Assembly: GCA_023702235.1 (NCBI GenBank)
Contig: JAMQCR010000002.1
Coordinates: forward strand, 1,364,501-1,428,500
Direction: 5' to 3'
DNA length: 64,000 bases
From: Neobacillus pocheonensis
GTDB lineage: Bacteria; Bacillota; Bacilli; Bacillales; Cytobacillaceae
The notes under the pieces were generated by a model. That model was not told the DNA's origin. It was given only the letters and a program-made list of their open reading frames with translations, and ran no database searches. Of this stretch, positions 16,936-27,179 are shown in pieces; position 1 is the first letter of the stretch, and every line of letters starts with the position of its first letter. The position numbers were made by a program, and so were the translations under genes.

Positions 16936-17019
16936 TCCTTGTTGAACTATCCTGCTCCGTTACTTCAATAAGAAAAAGCATTACCGTTGTTCCAGTAATG
17001 CACCCGTTAGCTTAATAAG
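16936..17019 (+). repeat. interspersed palindromic repeat, GCATTAC subtype
   Basis: Arm A GTTGAACTATCCTGCTCCGT then TACTTCAATAAG; central hairpin GCATTAC...GTAATGC; arm B remainder GCACCCGTTAGCTTAATAAG. It ends about 12 bp before the stop of the reverse-strand EamA gene. Confidence 0.85.
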
Positions 17020-17030
17020 GAAGTCTTTTC

Positions 17031-17933
17031 TTAATTAGTATTTACAGGAAGATTATTATTCTGACTTCGAATTCTAACCCCTAAAGCAATTGCAGCTCCA
17101 ATACAGCTAGAAAGGCACCCTATTACCAAATAAATTGATGGAGTTGATTCACCAATTAAAACAGAAGCAACCCCTCCAATTACTGGGAATAGAGCTACCA
17201 TATACCCGCTTTTTGCCCCTCCAATTTTTTCTACAAGTTTTAAATAAAATAGCCAAGCCATAAAAGAAGCAATCAAAGTTAAATATAGCAAAGCAGATAA
17301 ATATGTAACTGTTGTTGGAAGTATAATTTTATTTCCTTGGAACAGTACAATTACCCCCATTAAAACACCAGCAATTGTAAAACCAATAGCATTTGCATAG
17401 ATAGGGTTAATCTTTCTATTAGCATTTCTTGCAGAACTTGCATCACCAACAGCTGTTAGAATCGTACCTAACAAAGCAATCATGATTCCTTTTAAATCAG
17501 TAAGTCCTTGAAAATCATTTAAGTTCGGATAGATTAGGACACATACTCCAAATACCCCTAGAATTCCCCCAATTAACACGCGAAAATATAATTTCTCTTT
17601 TAAAAAAACACGGAGAGCAATCGGAGTCAATATCACTTTTAACGAAAAGATTAAAGTTACAATGGCAGCAGAGCTCAAAATTGTGGCGTAATAAAGGCAC
17701 AGATAACTTAATGCAAAGTTACATACACCAAAAACTATAATAAACGGGAAATCTTTTGTACGTGGTCTCCCATTGGGTTTAAGGAACCACACAAGAACTA
17801 AAAATAAAAAAGCTGTCATAACTAAACGATATGATAATGATAATTCCAAACTGACGGGTGTTCCTTGAATTTTTACCGCAATAAAATTTAACCCCCATAC
17901 CATTAAGCAAAATATGTACATAAAATTTGTCAC
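17031..17933 (-). CDS. EamA-family (DMT superfamily) transporter
   Basis: 300 residues with about ten hydrophobic segments arranged as two EamA repeats. N-terminal FCLMVWGLNFIAVKIQGTP, first-repeat end FLKEKLYFRVLIGGILGVFG, second-repeat GYMVALFPVIGGVASVLIGE. Drug/metabolite transporters of this family usually export amino acids or small metabolites; the substrate cannot be told. It is a single-gene unit between repeats. Confidence 0.88.
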   Translation of the reverse strand: MTNFMYIFCLMVWGLNFIAVKIQGTPVSLELSLSYRLVMTAFLFLVLVWFLKPNGRPRTKDFPFIIVFGVCNFALSYLCLYYATILSSAAIVTLIFSLKVILTPIALRVFLKEKLYFRVLIGGILGVFGVCVLIYPNLNDFQGLTDLKGIMIALLGTILTAVGDASSARNANRKINPIYANAIGFTIAGVLMGVIVLFQGNKIILPTTVTYLSALLYLTLIASFMAWLFYLKLVEKIGGAKSGYMVALFPVIGGVASVLIGESTPSIYLVIGCLSSCIGAAIALGVRIRSQNNNLPVNTN

Positions 17934-18036
17934 TGCATTACCTCATTCTACTGTTTATCTTAATATGTTAATAACTTTTCAAAAATAATTGTAACAAAAT
18001 TGAAGTAGTCAATAAACCACGATTTGAGCATTTTTC

Positions 18037-18070
18037 TTCTTCCACTAAACTGCCAGTTAGCTGAATAAGA
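18037..18070 (+). repeat. interspersed repeat, single arm A
   Basis: TTCCACTAAACTGCCAGTTA then GCTGAATAAG. The matching arm B is at 18505, beyond the 79-residue gene. Confidence 0.75.
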
Positions 18071-18204
18071 TTTAGGCTATTTCGTCAAACGCATCTATAA
18101 TTTAAATGACAAATTTGTGAATTTGGCGAAAAACTCTTTTTATTTTCAGTTTTAATTGATATAATTCATATTATTAAGGTAGGAATAGTAGGTGTTTTTT
18201 TATA

Positions 18205-18444
18205 ATGTCTTTGTATGAAAGATTACCAAGTGATTTTTTAATTGAATTTTATAATGAAGTAAAGAAAATGATTTCAAAAGGTTTAGTTTCTAAACATATG
18301 TACTATGAGTTAGGATTAATGATTGCAGTTGCATCAAATAGAGGGATACTATTGGATAAGCCAAATGATTTTGAACAAAACATTGTCCACGAATTATTAC
18401 TGGAATTAAGTAACTATAATACTCTGCCGTCATTGGATAAATAG
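18205..18444 (+). CDS. conserved small hypothetical protein
   Basis: 79 residues, soluble and mostly helical (LPSDFLIEFYNEVKKMISKG, HMYYELGLMIAVASNRGILL). It resembles short conserved Bacillus proteins of unknown function. No strong ribosome binding site precedes the ATG. A terminator hairpin follows, and the gene is enclosed by lone repeat arms A and B. Confidence 0.6.
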   Translation: MSLYERLPSDFLIEFYNEVKKMISKGLVSKHMYYELGLMIAVASNRGILLDKPNDFEQNIVHELLLELSNYNTLPSLDK

Positions 18445-18476
18445 TTAATCGTAAGGGTCCTCCATTAAACCAATAT

Positions 18477-18503
18477 AAAAAGCCACTGATTTTATTAGTG
18501 GCT
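18477..18503 (+). terminator. hairpin after 79-residue gene (repeat central hairpin)
   Basis: AAAAAGCCACT, loop, AGTGGCT. It occupies the position of the repeat's central hairpin and runs into arm B. Confidence 0.65.
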
Positions 18504-18504
18504 T

Positions 18505-18536
18505 TCTTCAACTATCGCACCCGTTAGCTTAACAAC
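18505..18536 (+). repeat. interspersed repeat, arm B
   Basis: CTTCAACTATCGCACCCGTT then AGCTTAACAACC. The stop of a reverse-strand gene fragment (18524) lies inside it. Confidence 0.75.
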
Positions 18537-18741
18537 CACGGAACATTCATTTGAAATTCAAACTGAATTACTGGTCTAGGGCATTCAGTTGGTACTAATG
18601 CTAAATCTTTATTAAACCCTATCTCAATATCATTATGACCTAGAGAAGAAAACTGTTCCCCTTCCTCGGTTGGTATCCATAAATCAGGTCCATTGATTAT
18701 CCTGCCAACAATATGATAAAAGCCTCCATATCCTAGTCACA
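18524..18741 (-). pseudogene. C-terminal fragment of unidentified protein
   Basis: A reverse-strand frame reads GYGGFYHIVGRIINGPDLWI, then TEEGEQFSSLGHNDIEIGFN and ends MNVPWLLS. It has no start, begins where the next remnant starts (about 18741), and its stop is supplied by repeat arm B. Codon pattern and composition look genuinely coding. The family is not recognised. Confidence 0.5.
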
Positions 18742-20110
18742 GGGTTGCTGTCATAGACCGCAAAGTAGCAGATAAATGGAGAGATGATAGGGAACACAGG
18801 AGCAAAGTGCATGTACTCTTGGGGTACGGAACCGATTTGAAGGATGAGGTCCTGCCACCTATTAAAAAACGTGATTTAGAGTTTGCAAAGAACGTAATAA
18901 AAATACTTGAAAATCATTTTAATATTCTTTATTCCGATGAAGAAACCTATGAATTTGCTCTTCTTCTCGCTTCTCGGCCACTTCAATTGATTATAAATTA
19001 ATCGATCATTCAAATCTGATCGATTATGTTGGAAAAGAAAATTTAGATCTGGTTAAAGAGCTGATTAAATACATGAAAATGTTTTATTATATTCAGCTCG
19101 ATGAACAGGACTTTTTTATTAGATTTGTTTTACATTTACGAAACCTTTTAGTTCGAGCACGCAATAATTATTTCAGTAAAAACCCACTCAAAGATGGCAT
19201 TAAAACTGCTTGCCCTTTAATTTATGACATTTCCGTTTCACTGGCCAAGGTCATCAAGCAAAAGACAGAAGTAACGATTAACGATGATGAAATTGCTTAT
19301 ATAGCCTTCCATTTAGGCAGCGCAATTGGATCTCATAAAATATTAAGCACTAAAATTACAGCGGTTATTTTTTGCCCAAATTATTACGATATTAATTTGC
19401 GATTAGCCGATTCTATAAACAGACACTTTTCTTCAGATATCCTAATTACAAATATTTTGACGGATGAAAGCGAATTAAAAAAAATTTCTCCCGTTGATTT
19501 CATCATTTCAACTTTACCAATTGCTGAGTTATTAAATTTCCCAATCGTGCAAATTGGACTTTTTCTAAATGGAATAGACATAAATTCTATCCGTGAAAAA
19601 ATGGTCCAAATCAAAATCCAAAAGAAGCAAAGGCATTTTGAAGAAAATCTAAGAAAACTTATCGTTCCAGAGCTTTTTGAAATTAATAATGATATAAAAA
19701 ATGAGGTTGATGCCATTCATCATATGGTGAAAAAACTTGAGGCTCAACATTATGTTTGGGAAAACTTTGAGGCGGAAATTTTGGAAAGAGAAAAAATGTC
19801 TTCAACAGCATTCAACTTATTTGCCATTCCTCATTCTATGGAAATGCATGCTAAAAAAACTGGTTTAAGTGTATTAATCAGTGAAAACGATATTGTTTGG
19901 AGCAACAAGCCCATTCAATTAGTTATTATGTTATGTTTCAAAGCCAATGAACGACAAATTTTCAATGAAATTTTTGATCCTATTACCATAATATTGAGTG
20001 ATATCAATAATATAAATAAACTGATCAAGTGTAGAGAATATAATGAATTTATTGAAACGATGGTTTCAATGTATAATTGGAAATGCCATCCGGATAATGT
20101 GCAATTTTAA
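18742..20110 (+). pseudogene. BglG/LicR-type PTS-controlled regulator, truncated and frameshifted
   Basis: Two PTS regulation domains (NVIKILENHFNILYSDEETY; NDDEIAYIAFHLGSAIG) are followed by an EIIB-like segment (TAVIFCPNYYDINLRLADSI) and an EIIA-like end with its phospho-His region (FAIPHSMEMHAKKTGLSVLI). This is the order of LicR/MtlR-type activators. The N-terminal HTH domains are missing, and the frame breaks near 18975 (ATSIDYKLIDHSN is in another frame). The first 25 codons (VADKWRDDREHRSKV) do not look like this family and may come from a joined piece. A strong terminator follows at 20157. Confidence 0.8.
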
Positions 20111-20156
20111 TTTTTGAAGAAATTTACCTTGAATTTCAATTACTATTTTTACCTAC

Positions 20157-20203
20157 AAAAAACACTTACAAATGCTGTTTTAACAGCATTTGTGAGTGTT
20201 TTA
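20157..20203. terminator. long bidirectional terminator
   Basis: AACACTTACAAATGCTG, loop, CAGCATTTGTGAGTGTT and T run. It lies between the regulator remnant and the convergent MMPL gene. Confidence 0.85.
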
Positions 20204-20227
20204 TCGTTAGATAGACCATTTTCTTCA

Positions 20228-22369
20228 TCATTTCAACCAACCTGGTGCCCACCAGTTCCATTTTCCCATCATTTTCATTAAAGATGGAACTAATACCATC
20301 CTTATTACAGTAGCATCAATGAAAATCGCTGCTGCAATACCGATCCCTAATTGTTTAACCCCTATTACATCTCCGAATGCAAACGGCAATGTAACGGATA
20401 TCATAATGGCAGCAGCTGAATTTATAATCCTGCTAATAGAGGATAGTCCTACCAGTACTGCTTGATTATTATCTCGTGTTTTTTTGTATTCTTCAAAGAT
20501 CCTCGATACCAGGAATACCCCGTAATCCATACTGATCCCAAACACTAATCCGAAAATAAATACAGGAATCATGATCGCAATCTTGTTCGGCTCAATTCCA
20601 AAATTCCCCTCCTTAAATACCCATACTAGGATACCGAACGATGCTCCTAGACTTAAGAGATTCATAACAATCGTTTTTAACGGAACGAGAACGGATCGGA
20701 ATGCAATAAACAAGACTACATAATTGGAAACGATAATAAAGAAGAGCACGTACTTGATGTTTTGAAATACATCATCAAAAACCTCTTGTTGGTATTTTGG
20801 TTCGCCTCCCAACATGAAAGGTATAGTTGAGAGTTCTCCTTCCTGTTCCCAATGTCTGAGCCAACTCATAACGTTATAAGATGAAGGCTCACCCTTTACT
20901 GTAACATGTATGAGTATTTTATTTCCCTTAACAAAATGTTGAAGGAAGGGTTTGTAATTCTTTTTTAATATTGGTTTTTGAAATATGGCCAGCTGCTCGG
21001 GCGGCATTCGCAGGTTCGAAAAAACAGAATCCACTTTTTGTACTTCAGGATCGGATTCTAATCTTTGAATTAGTGCATAAGCGTTCAACCAATCATCTTT
21101 TTTCAAGCTATCTGTTTTCCCATGCGCTACGATATAAACCTCTGAATTAGTTGGAGAAACAAAATGAGTCTGATAGGTCTCGAAAGCGAGTCTAGAATTA
21201 TAGTCTTTCGGTAAGGATGTTGCATCTGGAATAACCAATTCCATTTTGTTCAAAGGCAGGATACAAATGCTTATGAGGAAGGCAGCCAATAAACCCAAAT
21301 GAACTGGTCTTCTCATAACGTAAAGTGATATGACGGACCAAAAATTCCATTTTTTGAGTCTATAAAATGACTTGTTTTCTGCTAATATTACAGGCCTCAA
21401 TACATACAAAAGTGCCGGAACCAATGTTAAACTTAACAGTACGGAAACTGTTAACACCATCATAGCTCCTAAAGTAATGGTAAAAAACATAGGTAAAGGA
21501 ATAAATAAAATCCCCATTAATCCCAAAAGGACGCTGAGTGCTGAAAATAAAACAGCTCTACCAGCTGTCTCCATCGTTATAACCAGTGCTTTTTCAGCAG
21601 GCTTTCTTTCTAATTCTTCACGAAACCGACTAACTAGCATTAAAGCAAAATCAATACTAAGAGCAAGTCCCACCATCGGAATCACATTCAATACAAAATT
21701 GGACCATTCGACCTCGGTGTTCATCCAGTACATGATTCCCATGGTACCTGTAACACCGATCACCCCAATAATAATGGGAATCATAGCGGAAATAGCTCCT
21801 CCAAAAGCCAGCCATAGTATGATAAAAGCAGCTATAATTCCTATCCGTTCTGCTTTTATTAAATCAGTTTGGCTCGCTCGATTCACATCAGTTTGGACGA
21901 CAGATTTTCCTGTCAATTTCACCGAGATTTCTGTATTCATTGGCAGACGTCTTTGGATTTCATCAAGTACAGGCGTCATCTCGTAGGTTTTTTGTTTAAA
22001 AGCCAACAGAGCATAAGCGAAATTCCCATTGGTCATCCCCTCTCTTTGGAGCGGTGATACCATTTGGGTTAGTCCGTCGATTCCTTTTAATTGAAATAAT
22101 GTTTTCTGAATAAACCATCGAAAATTTTCATCGGATACAGATTCTTTTTTTTCAAAAACGAGAATGACGGGATCCTCGGGAATGTGGAAGTCAGTTGACA
22201 TGGTGTGCTGAACAATGGTACTTTCACCATCCGGTATTAAGCCGTGATCCTTTAGAACAGTAGGTAGCTTTGGGGCAGAAAATCCGAAAATGATAAAAAA
22301 TAATAACCAAATTAGGATGATTACTTTTGGATATTTAATGGAGATATTGGCAAGCTTACGAAGGTTCAT
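20228..22369 (-). CDS. MMPL-family RND transporter
   Basis: 713 residues with the RND/MMPL duplication: membrane helix 1 (KVIILIWLLFFIIFGFSAP), a large outer loop, helices 2-6 with GLALSIDFALMLVSRFREEL, helix 7, a second loop, and helices 8-12 with FGISMDYGVFLVSRIFEEY (the conserved Asp-Tyr relay region). Last gene of the type III polyketide cluster, so it probably exports the product or its lipid-like derivative. Gap to the upstream reductase is about 85 bp. Confidence 0.9.
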   Translation of the reverse strand: MNLRKLANISIKYPKVIILIWLLFFIIFGFSAPKLPTVLKDHGLIPDGESTIVQHTMSTDFHIPEDPVILVFEKKESVSDENFRWFIQKTLFQLKGIDGLTQMVSPLQREGMTNGNFAYALLAFKQKTYEMTPVLDEIQRRLPMNTEISVKLTGKSVVQTDVNRASQTDLIKAERIGIIAAFIILWLAFGGAISAMIPIIIGVIGVTGTMGIMYWMNTEVEWSNFVLNVIPMVGLALSIDFALMLVSRFREELERKPAEKALVITMETAGRAVLFSALSVLLGLMGILFIPLPMFFTITLGAMMVLTVSVLLSLTLVPALLYVLRPVILAENKSFYRLKKWNFWSVISLYVMRRPVHLGLLAAFLISICILPLNKMELVIPDATSLPKDYNSRLAFETYQTHFVSPTNSEVYIVAHGKTDSLKKDDWLNAYALIQRLESDPEVQKVDSVFSNLRMPPEQLAIFQKPILKKNYKPFLQHFVKGNKILIHVTVKGEPSSYNVMSWLRHWEQEGELSTIPFMLGGEPKYQQEVFDDVFQNIKYVLFFIIVSNYVVLFIAFRSVLVPLKTIVMNLLSLGASFGILVWVFKEGNFGIEPNKIAIMIPVFIFGLVFGISMDYGVFLVSRIFEEYKKTRDNNQAVLVGLSSISRIINSAAAIMISVTLPFAFGDVIGVKQLGIGIAAAIFIDATVIRMVLVPSLMKMMGKWNWWAPGWLK

Positions 22370-22454
22370 GACTATGCTCCTTTTCTTTATTTACCGAAGA
22401 ACACCCTTCACGAAAGGTATGTGAAGGGTGTTGCCAAATGAGTTGGGATGCTAA

Positions 22455-23599
22455 CTACAAGTTGCTTTCTTTTAACCTGGTTGCTTGAACCAATCTATCT
22501 ACCAAACCTGGTGTGAGATGCGCTGTCCCTAATAATAGCCGGGGCATAGCAGGTACATCCAATAGCCATTGGAGAAGTCTTCCCCATTTTAAGGGACCCT
22601 TGAATTCCCGCTGAATAGAATGTGAATACTCATCCTTCCACTTATCAAATGTTAGGTCTCCTGACAAATAACCGTCTGCCAAAGGTGCACACAATTGGGC
22701 GAGCGTAGAGCCATCGACATCCCGTCCCCGCAGAGTGGCGGAAGCATGAGTGAGGCGTCTCCTACATGGGGAATCATCTCCCATGCAAGTGGTTTACGGT
22801 TTAGAACTACCGGAGCAATAGCAGCCTGTGAACTTGAGATTGGAACGGCATTCGATAGCTTTTGATACAACTTCGAGTTCCTGCGGCAAGCAGAATCAAT
22901 TAGTCCTAAAACCGTCTTTTCATTGTGCCGGAAATCGTTCCTTTTCAACAATGCCGCAACATTGATCAATCCGTCTTCGATTGGGGCAATACCCAAATAT
23001 CCGCCATCAAAAAAATAAAGCTCTACAATCGGCTCCATTTCAGTTACCTTAAAATGGGATTTCACGCCGATATACGTGTTTTTTTCAGTTCTATTCGGTT
23101 TAAACCCGGGGAGCCCTGAGCGAGCATTAGCACCCCATGCTGCGATAACGGCCCGCGCATAATAGGTTTTTCTCTCCCCACTATGTTTTGTCTCAATTCT
23201 GAATCCACTTTGATGGGGAGTCACAGATTCAACCGTAGTAGAGGTCTTTACATGGACACCGGATCTAAGCGCCGCGCTGTGCAGAGTGGAATCCAGTGAA
23301 TATCGGCTTATCCCAATTGCATTATCAGGTAAAGGGATTTCTAAAGGATCGCCATAATTGAAAATTAGCCTTATCTTATTGATCATACTTGGCTGTAAAG
23401 CTTCCACATCATCAAGCAGACCAAAATGTCTCAACATACTACGAGATTCAGGGGAAAAAAATTCTCCACAGACTTTATGTCTCGGGAATTGCTTACGGTC
23501 GATTAAAACAGCCTCCCACCCCCGGTCTGCTAAAGATTTGGCCAAGCTGCTGCCAGCAATCCCAGCTCCAAGTACCGCTACATCTTGGATACGATTCAT
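22455..23599 (-). pseudogene. FAD-dependent oxidoreductase (geranylgeranyl-reductase-like), one frameshift
   Basis: N-terminal Rossmann motif VLGAGIAGSSLAKSLADRG, KVCGEFFSP, and the GD motif VGDASLMLPPLCGDGMSMAL identify the group 1 FAD monooxygenase/reductase superfamily. The frame ends early after MALRS and the true continuation (AQLCAPLADGYLSGD...) is in another frame. One G is missing at about 22706 (TCGCCCAA where TCGGCCCAA is expected). Rejoined, the protein is about 380 residues. ATG 23599 has GGAG upstream. In the cluster it would oxidise or reduce the polyketide. Genuine mutation and sequencing error cannot be separated here. Confidence 0.85.
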
Positions 23600-23623
23600 T
23601 ACAATCAACTCCGAAAATATGGA

Positions 23624-24337
23624 TTAGATCTTGTGTTTCCCGATTATCACTACATATCGAAACAAAGGTCTCCAGGAATAGAACATGTTTAATTCCCCCA
23701 ATGCTTTTTCGAGATTCTTCCAATCCTCCAAACGAAACCCTTTTGCCACAGACAACGGTGCGTCATTTAAGATATATTGGTTATTAGAGATTATTCTTGA
23801 TGTCAGCCACACCGCGGTCCAAGGAATCCAATGCCGATGGATGTCATTGACCACTATGCCGATCCTCGAAGCCTTTAACATCCTTACGATTACTTTTTGA
23901 AGATCATCTGCAGCAAAGTGATGAACAAACTGCGTTCCCGTTACCAAATCCGCACAGTTTTTAGAAAGCTCAAATAAATCGCTTCGGATTACCTCTACCC
24001 GCGGTTCATTGTGAAAAAATTGCCTTGCCTCTTCACAGGCTTCTTCTGTGATATCTACTAAAGTGATCTTTAAATCAATCTGGTTCTTATCCGCCCATTT
24101 CAGAATGCGCCGATTCACATCTCCGGAGCCTGATCCAATATCCAGGATTGATAAATGCCTTGGCTTGTTCGCTTCGTTCCATAATCGTTGTACGCCATAA
24201 AGTGTTGGGGCGGATGCGCCAAAAATCCGATTAATGATACGAAGATGTTGCAATGCCTTCTGAAGCTCTATTCCTCCTTTTGAAAAATCATCCATCATCT
24301 CTGGTTCGATCGCACGTTCCTTAAACCCTCTAAACAT
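23624..24337 (-). CDS. class I SAM-dependent methyltransferase of the polyketide cluster
   Basis: 237 residues; SAM-binding motif I ILDIGSGSGDVNRRIL near residue 75, acidic motif II TLVDITEEA, and ADLVTGTQFVHHF. Its ATG overlaps the stop of the polyketide synthase gene by 8 bases, indicating translational coupling. It probably methylates the resorcinol or pyrone product. Bacterial type III PKS loci often pair the synthase with a methyltransferase, as BpsA-BpsB in B. subtilis, though BpsB is a different (ICMT-like) family. Confidence 0.9.
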   Translation of the reverse strand: MFRGFKERAIEPEMMDDFSKGGIELQKALQHLRIINRIFGASAPTLYGVQRLWNEANKPRHLSILDIGSGSGDVNRRILKWADKNQIDLKITLVDITEEACEEARQFFHNEPRVEVIRSDLFELSKNCADLVTGTQFVHHFAADDLQKVIVRMLKASRIGIVVNDIHRHWIPWTAVWLTSRIISNNQYILNDAPLSVAKGFRLEDWKNLEKALGELNMFYSWRPLFRYVVIIGKHKI

Positions 24338-25481
24338 GATCGTGAACGTACTGCTGTGCTTGTAAAGTAACGGATGGGAGATAGGTGATCTGGATCATCT
24401 CACAGGTAATACCCGGCCCAAATGCTAAGGCTAAACCGCTGGCTGACTTAGAATGAAGAGCTTGTAACTCTTGTCTCATTTCATTGAGCACAAATAGTAT
24501 GGTAGCAGAAGACATATTTCCAAAATTGCGCAACACGTTACGGCTAGGTCTGGTCTGTTCTTCCGTAAGTTCGAATATTTCTTCTAACTTGTCGATAATC
24601 CCTTTACCTCCGGGATGTATAGCCCAAATATCAGGCTTTTGATCATCACGTAATAGGTGTTTTACCTGTTCCGGAACAAATTGGCCAATCAGTTTAGGAA
24701 TATTCGGTGACAGATAAAGATCAAAGCCATAATCGCCTACTTCCCACACCATATCCCCTGCAGCGTCTTGCAGGAGAACGGAATGCTCCTTTCCTAATTG
24801 AAAAATCGCAGTATGCTCAGCTCCTGCAGAACCTACAATACATGCAGAAGCTCCATCCCCAAAAAAGCTGGTTCCATATAAAGCCTCACGTTGGGTAGAC
24901 GGTTGAATGTGAAGCGTACATAATTCCACACACACGATTAATACTTTTGAGGTAGGATTATTCGACACGATTTGCCGTGACATACAAACAGCTTTTAAGC
25001 CCGCTGCGCATCCGATAAAGTTAAGCGGAATCCGATTAATCGTTTCAGCTAGTCCCAAACCTTTGACCAATTCTGTATCCAATCCCGGAAGAAACTGTCC
25101 TGTACAACTAACCGTGATTAAATGCGTTATGTCAGACACATCCACTTTCGCAACTTCAAGTGCCCTTCTCGCAACGTTCAATCCAAGCGGTACAGACGCT
25201 TTTTTATAGATCTCCATTCGTTCAGCGGTTGAAGGAAATCGTCGATTGGAATTTTGTGAAAAATAACGGCAATCTTCGGCGGATTCCAACAGATTCGGTT
25301 CACACGTGTACCGAGTTGCCACTCCGCATTGCTTAAATATTCTTTTTGCCCATCGCATAGAGTCCGGGTACTCTTTTAATGCTTCAGCCAATCTTTGTGA
25401 AGTATCTGTTTGATCTAAACAAAATTCTGGTACAGCCGTTCCTATTCCCAGTATCGCAATCAATTGATCCGTTCGATTCAT
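24330..25481 (-). CDS. type III polyketide synthase (chalcone/stilbene synthase family)
   Basis: 383 residues, the usual length. The catalytic triad is visible: Cys in LITVSCTGQFLPGLD, His in IWAIHPGGKGIID and Asn in VLRNFGNMSSATILFVL. The CoA-ester extension fold GTSFFGDGASACIVG and the C-terminal GFGPG-like loop LAFGPGITCEM are present. It condenses malonyl units on an acyl-CoA starter to alkylpyrones or resorcinols. First gene of a four-gene unit (synthase, methyltransferase, FAD enzyme, MMPL exporter). GGGG lies 11 nt before the ATG. Confidence 0.95.
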   Translation of the reverse strand: MNRTDQLIAILGIGTAVPEFCLDQTDTSQRLAEALKEYPDSMRWAKRIFKQCGVATRYTCEPNLLESAEDCRYFSQNSNRRFPSTAERMEIYKKASVPLGLNVARRALEVAKVDVSDITHLITVSCTGQFLPGLDTELVKGLGLAETINRIPLNFIGCAAGLKAVCMSRQIVSNNPTSKVLIVCVELCTLHIQPSTQREALYGTSFFGDGASACIVGSAGAEHTAIFQLGKEHSVLLQDAAGDMVWEVGDYGFDLYLSPNIPKLIGQFVPEQVKHLLRDDQKPDIWAIHPGGKGIIDKLEEIFELTEEQTRPSRNVLRNFGNMSSATILFVLNEMRQELQALHSKSASGLALAFGPGITCEMIQITYLPSVTLQAQQYVHDHV

Positions 25482-25655
25482 ACACCATTCATCCCCTTGT
25501 CCAATTAGTAGATTAATTAATCCAACTCTTTACTTAACATTTCTATTAGATTTTTCAAGTAAATATGATATGAAGTTGTGGACAAGGGAAAAAACAGCTT
25601 TATATTGGCAACCTTTTGGGTATTTTGTTACATAGTCTTACTAAAAAATCAAAAA

Positions 25656-25685
25656 GGCAGGTTCTATACAGAACCCGCCCCTCGT
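25656..25685. terminator. hairpin upstream of polyketide operon
   Basis: GGCAGGTTCT, loop, AGAACCCGCC with A-rich sequence before it. On the minus strand it ends in a T-rich run, so it would stop transcription entering from the right. Confidence 0.6.
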
Positions 25686-26199
25686 GTAAAAGGCAAAACT
25701 TCTACTCCCATTTCAACAAAATCTAATGCTTTGCAATGATTCCAGCAATAATGATGACAATAATGGCACCAATCAGTGCTGGCACTAACGAAAAGCCCTC
25801 TACCATAGGACCCCATGTCCCAAAATTTGGCGGGATTACCTGAGAAAGAACCCAGCTACGGTGGCACGCACCGCACGAACAGTTTTAAAGACTCCCCGTA
25901 CTAATTAAGTATTTTTGTAATTTGCTACATTAGGAAGAAACCCAACCAAATAAACTTCAAATGAGTTTATCACTAATATTTTTCTATTTATATCACTAGT
26001 ATCTTTGCCAAATTCACTAATATTAATTATATCGTACTTTTTTTATAACTCAGTAATCATACATTTTGTGTGAGTCCCAAAGATTCCATTTTCTAACTTA
26101 CTTTCAATTACATACCCTTTTCCACCTATCAATATCTCTTGGTTTTCTTTTCATAACTTGATTAAATATATATTCCTTATAATCATCATGAACTTTTAT
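25686..26199. other. gene-poor stretch with one possible micro-ORF
   Basis: No convincing gene. On the minus strand 25723-25806 a frame reads MVEGFSLVPALIGAIIVIII and ends AGIIAKH, a single hydrophobic helix. Upstream in the same frame CSCGACHRSW is open but has no start. It may be a small membrane peptide or a gene remnant. The rest (25830-26199) shows nothing recognisable. Confidence 0.3.
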
Positions 26200-26930
26200 T
26201 GGAACCAATTGTGCCCATGGATATCTTCACTTGGTCGGTTTCGGAACGATGTGTTGTTTCAGCCCAATCACGCGTCAATCTTCCTGATGCAAGGGGACTA
26301 TAAGGAATCACACCAATTTTTTCTTCCTTACATAAAGGCAGCATTTCACGTTCCTCTTCACGATATAAAAGGTTTTAATGATTCTGCATTGATACAAATC
26401 TGGTCCAACCATTTTTTTCAGCAACATAGTTCGCTTTTAGGAACTGCCATGCCAACATCGCAGAAGCACCAATGTATCTTGCCTTACCAGCTTTCACAAT
26501 ATCATGTAAGGCTTCCATTGTTTCTTCGATAGGAGTATTATAGTCCCAGCGGTGAATTTGATACAAATCCACATAATCTGTTCCGAGGCGCTTAAGACTC
26601 TTGTCAATTTCACTCATAATATGCTTGCGAGAAAGACCTTTGCCATTTGGACCCTCATGCATAGGGAAATACACCTTCGTTGCAATGACAATTTCATCCC
26701 GATTGGCATAATCCTTTAGAGCCCGTCCAACAATTTCTTCACTTGTTCCGTCTGAATACACATTTGCTGAGTCAAAAAAATTGATCCCCAAGTCAAGAGC
26801 CTTTTTAATAATCGGACGGCTACGTTCTTACCCATGGATGCACCCATCGTTCCGCTACACCAAAACCCATACATCCAAGGCAAAGGCGGGATACATCTAA
26901 ACCAGTATTTCCAAGTTTTGTATATTCCAT
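26200..26930 (-). pseudogene. aldo/keto reductase, multiply frameshifted and 3'-truncated
   Basis: Starts at ATG 26930 (AGGAGC upstream) with MEYTKLGNTGLDVSRLCLG, changes frame near 26820, continues GINFFDSANVYSDGTSEEIV (catalytic Asp and Tyr), KVYFPM (Lys), LKRLGTDYVDLYQIHRWDY (His). It changes frame again near 26376 (YNLLYREEEREMLPLC), then stops being similar at about 26230, before the NADPH-binding end. At least two frame lesions plus the lost C-terminus make a non-functional relic. Confidence 0.85.
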
Positions 26931-27080
26931 TTAATTGCTCCTCGCTTTCCAAATAAAATCGTTAACCATCGACTACTATTATAAATAGAAAGAAAACACT
27001 TTCAATTGTTAAATGAACGCAATTTGTATATTACTTAACAGAGCAATTATAATTGTTCATTTACTATTGATTTAAAATGC

Positions 27081-27130
27081 AGATTGTGAAGTTATTCACT
27101 TAAACTAATCTGCTTCGTTAGTTGAAGAAG
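27081..27130 (-). repeat. interspersed repeat, arm B in reverse orientation
   Basis: Reading the minus strand: CTTCTTCAACTAACGAAGCA, GATTAGTTTAAGTG, AATAACTTCACAATCT. This is arm B with its tail, inverted relative to nearly all other copies. Together with the plus-strand arm B at 27450 it brackets the 62-residue gene. Confidence 0.8.
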
Positions 27131-27152
27131 AAAATAAAATCTTTATTTTATA

Positions 27153-27179
27153 AATAAAAAAGAGAGCCTTAGCTCTCCA
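27153..27179 (-). terminator. terminator of 62-residue gene
   Basis: On the minus strand GGAGAGCTAAGGCTCTC followed by six T, overlapping the stop codon. Confidence 0.85.

Noticed and set aside
21372..21986. 204-codon plus-strand frame
   Set aside because: Antisense to the MMPL transporter gene, whose membrane-helix pattern is unmistakable.
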